Assembly: GCA_963600315.1 (NCBI GenBank)
Contig: CAVCAW010000040.1
Location: 1-47,811 of the forward strand
Source: UBA6382 sp963600315
GTDB lineage: Bacteria; Bacteroidota; Bacteroidia; Bacteroidales; Bacteroidaceae
Direction: 5' to 3'
Length of the DNA: 47,811 nucleotides
Made by a program: the position numbers and the translations under genes. The notes beneath the pieces are model-generated. The model did no database searches. It worked only from the letters and a program-made list of their open reading frames with translations, and was not told the DNA's origin. Of this stretch, positions 23,386-32,114 are shown piece by piece. Positions within the stretch are counted from its first letter, which is position 1, and each line of letters opens with the position of its first letter.

Positions 23386-24324
23386 ATGAAGGATATTAGT
23401 TGGAAAGGGCACTCTTCAATGCTGGGTGCCAATGTGATGTGGGGTCTCATGTCGCCCGTGTCGAAGTGGGTAATGACTGGTGGCATGATTTCTCCATTTG
23501 TCGTGACCGATATGCGCATTGGCGGTGCCATGGCATTGTTTTGGATAGGGTCGTTGTTTCAGAAGCCCGAGCACGTTTGTCACAAAGACCTTCTCACGCT
23601 GTTTTTTGCCTCGCTATTCGCTATAGTGCTCAACCAGGGGAGCTTCATCTTCGGAGTGAGTCTCAGTTCACCGGGTGACGCATCGATAATCACCACCAGC
23701 ATGCCGCTGTGGGCTATGCTGCTGGCTGCCTACATACTCAAGGAACCGATTACGGGCAAGAAGGTGTTGGGTATTGCCGCTGGCGCAAGCGGAGCATTGC
23801 TGCTCATCATGGGCAGCAGCCATATAACGACGGTGGCATCATCGGGCAACACCTATGTATGGGGAGACTTGCTGGTATTGTTTGCCCAGCTGTGCTACGC
23901 TTTCTATATAGTGAGGTATAAGAATTTCGTTAACAAGTACTCCTTGTTTACTATCATGAAATGGATGTTTACCTACGCTTTCATCTTCACACTGCCGTTT
24001 TCCGCGAGCGACTTGATGCACACCAATTGGGTTGGCATGGACTGGACGCACATCGCTGCACTGGCATTTATCGTTGTGGGCGGCACTTTCTTAAGCTATA
24101 TGCTTGTTGTGGTCGGTCAGAAGAACTTGCGGCCTACAGTGGCAGGCATGTACAACTATGTGCAGCCTATTGTGGCCTGTGTAGTGGCGGTGTGCTGGGG
24201 AATGGACTCATTCAACACGACCAAACTTGCTGCAATAGTTTTGATTTTTGGCGGTGTATATTTGGTTACCACTAGCAAGAGTCGCAAAGACCTTCAGAAC
24301 GAACTTGCTGAAGCGAGAGATTGA
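23386..24324 (+). CDS. EamA-family (DMT superfamily) exporter
   Basis: The 312-residue inner-membrane protein has ten predicted transmembrane segments made of two EamA repeats (about residues 10-140 and 160-300). Typical elements are MLGANVMWGLMSPVSKWVM in the first segment, the SLSSPGDASIITTSMPLWAM loop closing repeat one, LKEPITGKKVLGIAAGASGA and the matching YNYVQPIVACVVAVCWGMD in repeat two. Members export amino acids, nucleobases or other metabolites; the substrate cannot be inferred. It is convergent with the WbqC-like gene, with a 66-nt gap. Confidence 0.88.
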   Translation: MKDISWKGHSSMLGANVMWGLMSPVSKWVMTGGMISPFVVTDMRIGGAMALFWIGSLFQKPEHVCHKDLLTLFFASLFAIVLNQGSFIFGVSLSSPGDASIITTSMPLWAMLLAAYILKEPITGKKVLGIAAGASGALLLIMGSSHITTVASSGNTYVWGDLLVLFAQLCYAFYIVRYKNFVNKYSLFTIMKWMFTYAFIFTLPFSASDLMHTNWVGMDWTHIAALAFIVVGGTFLSYMLVVVGQKNLRPTVAGMYNYVQPIVACVVAVCWGMDSFNTTKLAAIVLIFGGVYLVTTSKSRKDLQNELAEARD

Positions 24325-24390
24325 TTCGTTGACTCCATCCCCGATAGAACTTCGCCTAGTCTTAGAGCGGATAAAGCGCAATAGCTGCAA

Positions 24391-25062
24391 CTACCCCTTT
24401 TGTTTTACCGCCAAAGCCTGGGCGCATCTGTGGAGCACCGCCAGAGCCTCGGGACCCATGTTAAACAGGAGGTCCACTATGCTTAGGTCTGCCACAAAGC
24501 CGTAGCGCGAGGCAAAGACCTGCCAATAGGGCACTGGCGAGGGTTCACTTTCACCTTTTAAAAGGTCAGCGAGCAGACTGCGTTTTTTGGGCGTAATGGT
24601 AGTGCGCATGTCAAGGAAATCGCCTTCTTTCTCATAGGCGGTGGTAAGCGATATTTGCGGCCTCATATTTATAAGTCTGCAAATTAGTTCCTGTAGTCTG
24701 AGATTGTAGTCGAGTAGAAACGTTGTGGGCTTGCCTTCATAGAATGGTCTGAGATCATCGGCATAGTACTCAAAGAAAGGACTATTGTCGTAGGCCGTTT
24801 GCAGGGCTTGCCAGTGAAGATGACGCCAGTTGCCATGATTGCTTATCCGGAGGTCGCGAATGAGTGTTTTCTCCCCTCCGTTGTGTTCCACAGGAATCGT
24901 GAGCGGCATTGTGCCGTTAGCTGTCATTATGTTGGCGCGGTTGCGGTAGGTCTGCTTGGTGTAGTTTTCGTGCTGTTCAATGAGAAGCTTATCATAGGAC
25001 ATCATCAAACAGTAGTAGCTGACTGGTGCTAGATAAGCGGTCGAGAGACAAACAGTATCCAT
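24391..25062 (-). CDS. WbqC-family protein
   Basis: The 223-residue protein matches the WbqC family: STAYLAPVSYYCLMMSYDKL near the N-terminus, then NYTKQTYRNRANIMTANGTM (about 33-52), LTIPVEHNG and the middle DNSPFFEYYADDLRPFY segment (about 92-108). The family was named from O-antigen loci but is widespread in Bacteroidetes, and its biochemistry is not settled. It is predicted to be soluble and cytoplasmic. It lies downstream of the alpha-galactosidase gene but is separated from it by a terminator-like hairpin. Confidence 0.85.
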   Translation of the reverse strand: MDTVCLSTAYLAPVSYYCLMMSYDKLLIEQHENYTKQTYRNRANIMTANGTMPLTIPVEHNGGEKTLIRDLRISNHGNWRHLHWQALQTAYDNSPFFEYYADDLRPFYEGKPTTFLLDYNLRLQELICRLINMRPQISLTTAYEKEGDFLDMRTTITPKKRSLLADLLKGESEPSPVPYWQVFASRYGFVADLSIVDLLFNMGPEALAVLHRCAQALAVKQKG

Positions 25063-25095
25063 AGTTTGGCTAGTGGAGGATTATAATAACGCACA

Positions 25096-25125
25096 AAAAG
25101 GGGTCTTCACTATGAAGTCCCCTTT
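25096..25125 (-). terminator. Terminator of the alpha-galactosidase gene
   Basis: AAAAGGGG and CTTCA pair with TGAAG and CCCCTTTT around a short loop, with one T-T mismatch. On the minus strand the stem is followed by a T run. It lies 25 nt past the alpha-galactosidase stop. Confidence 0.7.
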
Positions 25126-25150
25126 TGGGTTTGAATCGATTGAGTGATTA

Positions 25151-26716
25151 TCAGATTGCATTGAGTTCGATGCAGTCAATATCGGGTGCCCAGGAGTCTT
25201 GTTGCCCAAGTTTGATAGAGTTCATACCCTTGTTGAGCTTTATACGAATGGTCTTGCTGCTAACACTCTCCCAGTTCTTCCCAGCAAAATTTTCTACGAT
25301 TGGAGTTCCGCCGTTGACTGATATAGCCAAGGGGCGTTGTTCACCACAGATATACTTGATGGTTAGTTCGTATTCTCCGCCGTTTTTGGAATAGACATGT
25401 TTCCATTCCATATAATTGTCAAGGCTTTTGCCAAGGTCATTGACCACGACTCCATTTGAGGCTCCTGCCTTTGGCACATAATTGGCGGTGCGAGCATCTG
25501 TCAGTTCCTGGTAGCACTTCATCCACGCCTGTTCTGCCTCATACTTTTTGGGTTCGCAGCGGCTGTTGCCCGTGGCCACAAACACTTGTGAACCATGTGC
25601 AGGAATTGTCACCTTGAACTTGCCGGTTACAGAAGCTGCAAACTCTTTGTGGTTGACAACGTCACGCAGCGCCACATTGCCGTCATACCCTATGTCAGCC
25701 ACGTTTACCTCTATGGTCTGCTCTTGGTCAGATAGATTGGTGACACAAACGGCTCTCTCCTTGCCGCGTACTTTCTTGAGGTCTTTGGCAAACACATAGA
25801 CTTCGTCTTTGCGCTGGACGACAGGAGCTCCTATGCCGAGCGCATCCTGGTTAATGGCTATTAGCTCCTTGTTCTTCAAAAGGTTGAGCGAGAATTCAGG
25901 TATCTGGCTCATATCGCAGCCTATAAGGAGCGGACTGCTGAGCATACACCACACCGCCATGTGGGTAATTTCTTCGTCGTGCGACAGAGTGCGTCCAATC
26001 TCGAGCATGTCCATGTCGTTGTAGTGGCCGTCGTGTACATACTCCGAGAGGTATAGGTTTTCCTTGATGATGGAGCGTACCGATGGCCATGCGCAATAGA
26101 TGTCGCCCGTAGTGCGCCAAGAGTCTGCCCAGTCGCTGACCCAAGTGCCGGGATATGCCCAACGGCAGATATTAAACACCACGTCTTTCTTATTCACATG
26201 GTCGCGGATAGCCTGAATAATTTTAGTGTACTGCTCTTTCTCGTCAAGGTTGAGTTGACGACCTCCGCAGAAATCTACTTTGACAAAGTCGTAGTCCCAC
26301 GTATCGAAAAAGAGTATATTGTCTTCCACCTCATAGCCGTAATAACCGATGTCCTTTGAGCCTCCGCAGGCATTGGCACCAGCGTCAGAGTAGATACCCG
26401 CCTTCAGCCCCAGCTTATGGATTTCGTCAGCCACGTAGCGCATGCCGTGGGGGAATCGGTCCATGCGCACTCCCAGGGCTTTGGTTTCCTTGTCGTGAGG
26501 GAGGAAGTAGCCGTCGTCAATGTTGATATACTTGTAGCCTGCTTTTGCCAAACCCGTCTTGACCATAGCCTCAGCCTGACCAAGAATAACATCCTCGTTA
26601 ATATTGAGGGCAAAGGTGTTCCATGAGCTCCACCCCATTGTGGGAGGGCGAAATGCAAACGATGGCAGCGATACGCATGCGCCAAGTGCAAAGGCTATAA
26701 TAGATGATTTCTTCAT
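25151..26716 (-). CDS. Alpha-galactosidase, GH27, with C-terminal carbohydrate-binding-like domain
   Basis: GH27 enzymes release terminal alpha-1,6-linked galactose, for example from raffinose-type sugars or galactomannan. The 521-residue protein has a signal peptide (SSIIAFALGACVSLPSFA) and starts the catalytic domain with PPTMGWSSWNTF. The nucleophile is Asp148 (DFVKVDFCGG) and the acid/base Asp205 (DSWRTTGDI). The beta-sandwich follows (about 310-390). From about residue 395 a CBM35/CBM6-like domain begins (YEAEQAW, closing with APDIDCIELN). There are no SusC/SusD genes here, so it is not part of an evident utilisation locus. Open frame to 26752 begins with GTG inside the -7 box and is rejected. 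Confidence 0.92.
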   Translation of the reverse strand: MKKSSIIAFALGACVSLPSFAFRPPTMGWSSWNTFALNINEDVILGQAEAMVKTGLAKAGYKYINIDDGYFLPHDKETKALGVRMDRFPHGMRYVADEIHKLGLKAGIYSDAGANACGGSKDIGYYGYEVEDNILFFDTWDYDFVKVDFCGGRQLNLDEKEQYTKIIQAIRDHVNKKDVVFNICRWAYPGTWVSDWADSWRTTGDIYCAWPSVRSIIKENLYLSEYVHDGHYNDMDMLEIGRTLSHDEEITHMAVWCMLSSPLLIGCDMSQIPEFSLNLLKNKELIAINQDALGIGAPVVQRKDEVYVFAKDLKKVRGKERAVCVTNLSDQEQTIEVNVADIGYDGNVALRDVVNHKEFAASVTGKFKVTIPAHGSQVFVATGNSRCEPKKYEAEQAWMKCYQELTDARTANYVPKAGASNGVVVNDLGKSLDNYMEWKHVYSKNGGEYELTIKYICGEQRPLAISVNGGTPIVENFAGKNWESVSSKTIRIKLNKGMNSIKLGQQDSWAPDIDCIELNAI

Positions 26717-26751
26717 GCTGTGATTATTTGAACTTTTGATGGTTTCTTGCA

Positions 26752-26759
26752 CAAAGATA
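26752..26759 (-). promoter_or_regulatory. -7 box TATCTTTG of the alpha-galactosidase gene
   Basis: The plus strand reads CAAAGATA; the minus strand is an exact TAnnTTTG box 35 nt before ATG 26716. Confidence 0.65.
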
Positions 26760-26812
26760 ATGAAAAAAGAGAATTTCTCCCGAATCGTTAGTCATAAATA
26801 AAAATTTTTGCG

Positions 26813-26820
26813 TACTTTTG
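26813..26820 (+). promoter_or_regulatory. -7 box TACTTTTG of the CAU tRNA
   Basis: Exact TAnnTTTG match 50 nt before the mature tRNA. Confidence 0.65.
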
Positions 26821-26870
26821 CACCGCTGATTGATTGGAGCGCATAATCAGCACACATTTTTTCACAAAAT

Positions 26871-26944
26871 GGACTTGTAGCTCAGTTGGTTAGAGCAACA
26901 GACTCATAATCTGGAGGTCATAGGTTCAAGCCCTATCTGGTCCA
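26871..26944 (+). tRNA. tRNA with anticodon CAT (elongator Met or Ile2)
   Basis: The 74-nt cloverleaf has acceptor GGACTTG/CTGGTCC, D arm GCTCAGTTGGTTAGAGC, anticodon loop CTCATAA with anticodon CAT, and T arm ATAGGTTCAAGCCCTAT, with discriminator A and no encoded CCA. The acceptor has a T6-T67 mismatch and a T5-G68 wobble, and the anticodon stem an A27-G43 mismatch. The first base pair G1-C72 excludes initiator tRNA. Whether it is elongator Met or the lysidine-modified Ile2 isoacceptor cannot be settled by eye. It has its own promoter and terminator. Confidence 0.85.
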
Positions 26945-26952
26945 CACAACAC

Positions 26953-26988
26953 AAAAAAGCGGTTGCGAATGTTCGCAACCGCTTTTTT
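26953..26988. terminator. Bidirectional terminator between the CAU tRNA and the MBL gene
   Basis: AAAAAAGCGGTTGCGAA pairs perfectly with TTCGCAACCGCTTTTTT around a 2-nt gap, giving A and T tracts for both strands. The convergent MBL gene ends at 27009. Confidence 0.9.
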
Positions 26989-27008
26989 ATATATATGCGT
27001 AAAACATT

Positions 27009-27815
27009 TCATAGTGTCTCACAAATCACGATTTCGTCTAAGTCGTCGGGAACGAAAATTCGCCCCTTGAAGTATTGTGCAGCTTCCTTTGTATAGTTTT
27101 CACGTCGAGTTGCAAGCGTTTTCTCTTCGGTATGGTAAAGAACAAGATTCTTTATATTGAGGTCTTCGGCAAGTTTGCCGGCATCGAGAGCTGTGCTGTG
27201 ATTTTTTTCGTATGGTTTGAACACTTCGCGGTCTGCGTAGAGACAGAATGCCTCACACAACATCCAATCGGCATATTGGACATAGGGGCGATTGAGTGAA
27301 TTATAAGGCTCGTCACCCAGACAAGCCAAGACTATGTCGCCAGGTAATTGCGCCCTAAATCCGAATTGTTTTTCCTTGGTGGAATGGATATCGAAGCAAG
27401 TGAGTTGGATATCACCAACATCAAATGTTTCTCCATCGGTCAATTCGTGGAACACTATACGCTCTGCCACCTTTGTCAACTGATTTTTGGCCAAAATCAT
27501 ATCGACAATGGTCTTGATTACGCAAAGCACTTTGTCATGACTATATACGTGAAGTTTGCCCTCATAACCCTTGCATTGTGCCACCATACGTATTATCCAG
27601 ATTACACCCAGCACATGGTCGGTGTGTGCATGTGTGACAAAGAGATGATGGATGTCAGCAATGTCTACCCCTGCCTTTTGCAGTTGTCCAAGAACACCGT
27701 TGCCACCACCTGCGTCTACAAGCAATCGAGTCGAGGAGGTTTCCAAGAGGAAACATGTGTTGTAGCATCGGGCTACTGTGGCATTGCCCGTACCTAGCAT
27801 TATAATCTTGTTCAT
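27009..27815 (-). CDS. MBL-fold metallo-hydrolase (RNase Z-like)
   Basis: The 268-residue protein has the metallo-beta-lactamase fold. The Zn-binding motif is THAHTDHVLG with His62, His64, Asp66 and His67; further ligands are in MLCEAF and NHSTALDAGKLAE, and LVLYHTEE gives the last histidine. This HST...H pattern is that of the RNase Z/ElaC-like branch and its arylsulfatase-like relatives. It lacks an evident exosite arm, so a tRNA 3'-processing role is uncertain. It begins 12 nt after the PAP2 gene stop and is probably co-transcribed with it. Confidence 0.83.
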   Translation of the reverse strand: MNKIIMLGTGNATVARCYNTCFLLETSSTRLLVDAGGGNGVLGQLQKAGVDIADIHHLFVTHAHTDHVLGVIWIIRMVAQCKGYEGKLHVYSHDKVLCVIKTIVDMILAKNQLTKVAERIVFHELTDGETFDVGDIQLTCFDIHSTKEKQFGFRAQLPGDIVLACLGDEPYNSLNRPYVQYADWMLCEAFCLYADREVFKPYEKNHSTALDAGKLAEDLNIKNLVLYHTEEKTLATRRENYTKEAAQYFKGRIFVPDDLDEIVICETL

Positions 27816-27827
27816 TGGTTAATAGTT

Positions 27828-29141
27828 TTAGAAATGTATGCCGAATGTGGTACCTACTGATAGCATGTTCATCCATTCTCCACTCTGTCTGCTATGGGAT
27901 GGTAGCAGATTGTAGTCGACGAAAAAGCGGAAGCCATACCGCTGCCGTGCCTTGTAGGATATAGAGAGTCCGCTACCGAAACAAACACCATCGTTGTATG
28001 GAATTGTGTAGTTATTTGTCATTTTCAACTTGGGATAATAAACATAGCCTGCCAAGAGTTTGGTTCCAAGACTCCACCTAGGAGACAGTGGGTAGGAGAA
28101 ATAGGGACCTATCAATGCCGAAATGGCATCAAGGTTGTTCTTTTCTGCCACATCGCCACTCGAGGCTCCACACTCCTTGTCTGTAGTGATGATATGGGTA
28201 TTGGATATAGTAGCTTTTCCTCCCAGACCAACATATGGACTCCAGAAATAGGCCCCCTCCACTCCAGCCGAACTACCCGAGGAAGTGCTAAACTCAAGTT
28301 GTTCGCTGATATCATAGTGGCTCAAGGGAATATTCACTCCAAGATAGAAGCCAAAGAAAGATGGTCTGTCTTGGCGCGAGTAGGTTTCATCAACTGCATA
28401 GTGGTGAACGCCCTTGTCCTTGAATATGAGGTCAGCAAGATAGTAGCCCAGTTCGGTTGAGATTATGCCAATGCCAGCACCCGTCAGCACATCGCTCAAC
28501 CAGTGTTTGTTGTTGGCGATGCGCATCAATCCCGTGGCGGTAGCGAAGGTATATGAGCCCACGCCTATCCAAGGCGAGATGTGACCATACTCCTTGGAGA
28601 GCATAGTGGCAGTCATGAAAGCGGTGGCAGTATGGCCGGAAGGAAAAGAGTGGTTGTCGGATCCGTCAGGACGAGTCACATTGGTAGTGTACTTCATTGA
28701 CTGCACGACACCTGCCATAATTGCCGCCGAGAAAGCATCGGAGACTAGCATGCGATTCCAATCGCTCCGTCCTTTCACGCCTAAGGCTTTCATGCCTAGC
28801 ATCACGGCAGCTGGCGTATATTGTGTGTAGTTGTCGAATGGACGATGGAACTCCTTAGCATAGTCGTTGCGAAGACGACGGAAATGAGTATCCTCACCTT
28901 TCATGATAAGTCCCGTCGCTATCAAAGGAGCACCAACGAAAGTCATCTGATAGAGCTTGGCGTTGGTAAAACGGTGTTTTGATTGGTTAGGAGAATAATG
29001 TAATGAGATAAGAGTGTCATTGACTAACGAGACTGTCTTAGTCGTAAAAACAGAATCCTGCGTTGGGGTGTTCTCAACCGGTGCGCCTAAAGTCACCAGG
29101 CACAATGTCGCAAAAGCAACAGTTGCAATCTTTTTCTTCAT
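27828..29141 (-). CDS. PAP2-family phosphatase with C-terminal beta-barrel-like region
   Basis: The 437-residue protein starts with a signal peptide (KKIATVAFATLCLVTLGAP). Its first half carries the three acid-phosphatase motifs: K150-x6-RP (KYTTNVTRP), PSGH (167-170) and R207-x5-H213-x3-D217 (RIANNKHWLSD). PAP2 enzymes dephosphorylate lipid phosphates such as lipid A, undecaprenyl pyrophosphate or phosphatidylglycerol phosphate. From about residue 255 the sequence alternates as in outer-membrane beta-strands (FFGFYLGVNIPLSHYD...GYRFFVDYNLLPSH) and ends in GTTFGIHF with a terminal Phe, an outer-membrane signature. So it may be anchored as a small barrel with the phosphatase in the periplasm. 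The substrate is unknown. Confidence 0.85.
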   Translation of the reverse strand: MKKKIATVAFATLCLVTLGAPVENTPTQDSVFTTKTVSLVNDTLISLHYSPNQSKHRFTNAKLYQMTFVGAPLIATGLIMKGEDTHFRRLRNDYAKEFHRPFDNYTQYTPAAVMLGMKALGVKGRSDWNRMLVSDAFSAAIMAGVVQSMKYTTNVTRPDGSDNHSFPSGHTATAFMTATMLSKEYGHISPWIGVGSYTFATATGLMRIANNKHWLSDVLTGAGIGIISTELGYYLADLIFKDKGVHHYAVDETYSRQDRPSFFGFYLGVNIPLSHYDISEQLEFSTSSGSSAGVEGAYFWSPYVGLGGKATISNTHIITTDKECGASSGDVAEKNNLDAISALIGPYFSYPLSPRWSLGTKLLAGYVYYPKLKMTNNYTIPYNDGVCFGSGLSISYKARQRYGFRFFVDYNLLPSHSRQSGEWMNMLSVGTTFGIHF

Positions 29142-29280
29142 GTAGATTAAATCTTGGGGCTACTGGCAACACAAGGCTGCCATGAACTTTTAGATATCTA
29201 TATCTACATAACACTCCATAACCCTTGTTATTATATTGCGGTGCTACTATTTTTAGGCGCGAGGCAGAAACGACGATGTC

Positions 29281-29733
29281 TTAGGATGCAGAGGCAGGCT
29301 TTTTCAGTACACAATAGAGGACTCTCACCGTCGACACCAGTTTATTTTCATTTTCAGAGAAGATGTCTACATTCCACACGTGACTAGTGCGTCCACGATG
29401 CATAAGAGTGGCGACTCCCTTAACAGTGTCACCCTTTGACGCTGATGAAACATGATGACCACTGACCTGCTGACCCACGGCTCTCTCATCGGAGGAAATC
29501 AGCGCCATCGTGCCAAGTCCGGCAAGGGTTTCGGCAAAAGCTAGCGAAGCTCCGCCATGCAGTATTCCAAAAGGCTGACAGGTGCGTTCGTCTACAGGCA
29601 TTAACCCCTCTACACGGGCAGTGCCCACATAGGTGTATACGATGCCGAGATTGGCTACCATGCTGCTCTGACTAGTCTTGTTGATTTCGGTCAAATCAAT
29701 ATCCAGCTGTTCATCAATGATTTGTTTGGACAT
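29281..29733 (-). CDS. Hotdog-fold PaaI-type thioesterase
   Basis: The 150-residue protein is a hotdog acyl-CoA thioesterase. The active-site region is QPFGILHGGASLAFAETLAG (about 53-72, with His-Gly-Gly and the catalytic Glu), followed by GHHVSSASKGDTVKGVAT and SHVWNVDIFSENENKLVSTV. This pattern fits both the PaaI (phenylacetyl-CoA) and MenI (dihydroxynaphthoyl-CoA) branches. A MenI role in menaquinone synthesis would suit an anaerobe, but no men genes are nearby. It is divergent from miaB; a clear promoter box for it is not seen. Confidence 0.85.
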   Translation of the reverse strand: MSKQIIDEQLDIDLTEINKTSQSSMVANLGIVYTYVGTARVEGLMPVDERTCQPFGILHGGASLAFAETLAGLGTMALISSDERAVGQQVSGHHVSSASKGDTVKGVATLMHRGRTSHVWNVDIFSENENKLVSTVRVLYCVLKKPASAS

Positions 29734-29782
29734 AAAAATATGGTTTTACTGATTTTCGGTGCGCAAGTTACGACTTTTTCCG

Positions 29783-29790
29783 TAATTTTG
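29783..29790 (+). promoter_or_regulatory. -7 box TAATTTTG of miaB
   Basis: Exact TAnnTTTG match 40 nt before the miaB ATG at 29831. Confidence 0.65.
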
Positions 29791-29830
29791 CACTAATATT
29801 TGAGGGCATTTGCCTTGTTGTGAACAAGAA

Positions 29831-31150
29831 ATGAAAAAACTCTACATAGAAACCTACGGATGCCAGATGAATGTGGCAGACAGCGAGACGGTGGCTTCGA
29901 TAATGAAGATGGCTGGTTATGACACCTGTGACAACGAAGAAGAGGCTGACGCCATATTCCTCAACACATGTTCAGTACGCGACAATGCCGAACAGAAAAT
30001 AATAAGGCGACTCAGCGCCCTCAATGCACGCCGCAAGAACGGACACAAATTCATCTTAGGCGTGCTGGGATGTATGGCAGAACGGACTAAGGACCATCTC
30101 ATCAAGCACAACAACGTGGACCTTGTGGCAGGACCTGATTCCTACATGAAACTGCCACACCTGACAGCTGCGGCTGAGGCGGGAGAGAAATCGCAAGACA
30201 CGGAGCTGTCACTGACGGAGACTTATGCCGGTGTTATACCACAACGCATTGGCGGAAGCCGCATATCGGGCTTTGTGAGCATCACTCGCGGATGCAACAA
30301 CTTTTGCCACTACTGCATTGTGCCTTACACACGAGGAAGAGAACGCAGTCGCGATGTAAACAGCATCCTCAACGAGGCAAGAGACTTGCAGCAGAAGCAT
30401 TTCCGTGAAGTGACCTTATTGGGACAAAATGTGAACTCGTATATTTGGGACGAAGGTGACAAGACGGTAGGCTTTCCGCAGTTGCTAGCCGCAGTGGCAA
30501 AGGCTGTGCCGGAAATGCGTATAAGGTTTACCACCTCACACCCCAAAGACATGAGCGACGAGACTCTGCGCGTCATAGCACAAGCTCCCAACATCTGCCA
30601 CCACATACACCTGCCCGTTCAGAGCGGCAGCAACCGCATATTGAAGTTGATGAACCGCAAATACACACGCGAGTGGTATCTCGAGAGGATAGCAGCTATA
30701 CGCAACATAATACCCGACTGTGCTATTACCACAGACATGTTCTGCGGATATTGCTCGGAAACGGAAGAAGACCACCAGATGTCGCTTGACCTGATGAGAC
30801 AATGCCGCTTTGACTCAGCCTTTCTATTCAAATATAGCCAGCGACCTGGCACTTTCGCCGCACGTCACTTTGAAGATGACGTTGACGAGGACACCAAGAT
30901 ACGCCGCCTCAACGAACTGATAGCGCTGCAAAACGAACTGAGCCGAGAACAAAACGCTAAAGATGTGGGCAAGACTTTCGAAATTCTGATTGAGGGACGT
31001 AGCAAGCGCTCTGCCGACCAGCTCTTTGGTCGCACTCCACAGAACAAGGTGGTGGTGTTTGACCGTGGTAATTATGCTACAGGACAAACAATAAGAGTAA
31101 CTATCACAGGGTCTACTAGCGCCACGCTTACAGGCAAGGCGGAAAACTAA
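29831..31150 (+). CDS. miaB: tRNA-2-methylthio-N6-dimethylallyladenosine synthase MiaB
   Basis: MiaB is a radical-SAM methylthiotransferase that modifies A37 of tRNAs reading UNN codons. The 439-residue protein has the N-terminal UPF0004 domain with three cluster-binding cysteines (YGCQMN, NTCSVRDN, LGCMAER), the radical-SAM motif C-x3-C-x2-C in GCNNFCHYCIVPYTRGRERS (about 156-175), and a C-terminal TRAM domain (about 377-439). The conserved HLPVQSGSNRILKLMNRKY is present. An in-frame TTG at 29810 exists, but ATG 29831 at the conserved N-terminus is used. ftsX follows 62 nt later, so the long plus-strand run may begin here. Confidence 0.95.
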   Translation: MKKLYIETYGCQMNVADSETVASIMKMAGYDTCDNEEEADAIFLNTCSVRDNAEQKIIRRLSALNARRKNGHKFILGVLGCMAERTKDHLIKHNNVDLVAGPDSYMKLPHLTAAAEAGEKSQDTELSLTETYAGVIPQRIGGSRISGFVSITRGCNNFCHYCIVPYTRGRERSRDVNSILNEARDLQQKHFREVTLLGQNVNSYIWDEGDKTVGFPQLLAAVAKAVPEMRIRFTTSHPKDMSDETLRVIAQAPNICHHIHLPVQSGSNRILKLMNRKYTREWYLERIAAIRNIIPDCAITTDMFCGYCSETEEDHQMSLDLMRQCRFDSAFLFKYSQRPGTFAARHFEDDVDEDTKIRRLNELIALQNELSREQNAKDVGKTFEILIEGRSKRSADQLFGRTPQNKVVVFDRGNYATGQTIRVTITGSTSATLTGKAEN

Positions 31151-31212
31151 ACAGAAACTACCGCTGTCGCAACAATACACTCAAACGGCAGCTTGGAAAA
31201 CCATTCACAACC

Positions 31213-32085
31213 ATGGCGAAACAAAAAAAGACAGAACGCACAAGAATGAACACCATCACCGCCTGCATCAGTACCACTCTGATGCTGATATTGCTAGGGC
31301 TGGTAGTGTTCTTCGTTAGTTTTGCGCATGAATTTTCAGACAGTCTGAAAGAAAATTTCACCGTCACGCTGATGCTTGACGAAAATGTCACACAAAGTCA
31401 GGCCTACAATATACAAAAACGCCTCAAAGGCTTGCCTTGCACCCGTTCGCTTTGCTATGTGTCAAAAGAGAAGGCTCTCAAAGAGCAATCACAGGCTTTG
31501 GGTACTGACCCAACGGAATTTCTAGGCTACAACCCCATGCCCGCTTCTTTTGAAGTAAGGCTGAAAGCTGAATATGCCAACAGCGACTCGCTGAAAAAAA
31601 TTCTGCCACCGCTGCGCAACGACTCCTTGATTGTGGACGTCACTGCGCCGCAAAACCTCATGGACAAACTCAACAACAACATACGTCATATAAGTACGGG
31701 AATGTTAATCGTGGCTATGTTGCTCACAATAGTGTCGTTTGTGCTTATCAACAACACCATACGACTTAGCGTATACGCACGACGCCACATCATACGCACC
31801 ATGAGACTGGTCGGCGCAAGCTACTCCTTCATACGTCGCCCATTCGTAAGAAAAGCCCTATTAATAGGACTAGTCTCGGCATTGTTTGCCCTTGTAGCAA
31901 TTGCTGTGGGAGTCTACTATCTGATTACGTATGAACCACAGCTACAAGACTTGGTCACCACCCAAGTAGTTATAAGCACCGTAGGCATCGTCATAGTGTG
32001 CGGACTGTTACTGACTTGGGTTTCGGCATACGTGTCGGTAACTCGATACCTGAAAATGACGCGCCATCGCATTTTCCGCTCATAG
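31213..32085 (+). CDS. ftsX: Cell division protein FtsX
   Basis: FtsX is the membrane subunit of the FtsEX complex that controls peptidoglycan hydrolases at the septum. The 290-residue protein has a first transmembrane segment (about 18-40), an extracytoplasmic domain with TVTLMLDENVTQSQAYNIQK (about 50-150), and three C-terminal transmembrane segments of the FtsX/MacB permease type (from about 160) with NNTIRLSVYARRHIIRTMRL, the conserved cytoplasmic loop. ftsE is not adjacent, which fits my recollection that the pair is often split in Bacteroidetes. It leads the DUF3098-uppP-truB-queA-folK run. Confidence 0.92.
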   Translation: MAKQKKTERTRMNTITACISTTLMLILLGLVVFFVSFAHEFSDSLKENFTVTLMLDENVTQSQAYNIQKRLKGLPCTRSLCYVSKEKALKEQSQALGTDPTEFLGYNPMPASFEVRLKAEYANSDSLKKILPPLRNDSLIVDVTAPQNLMDKLNNNIRHISTGMLIVAMLLTIVSFVLINNTIRLSVYARRHIIRTMRLVGASYSFIRRPFVRKALLIGLVSALFALVAIAVGVYYLITYEPQLQDLVTTQVVISTVGIVIVCGLLLTWVSAYVSVTRYLKMTRHRIFRS

Positions 32086-32114
32086 AACCCACAACACATT
32101 AACCCTATAGAACA

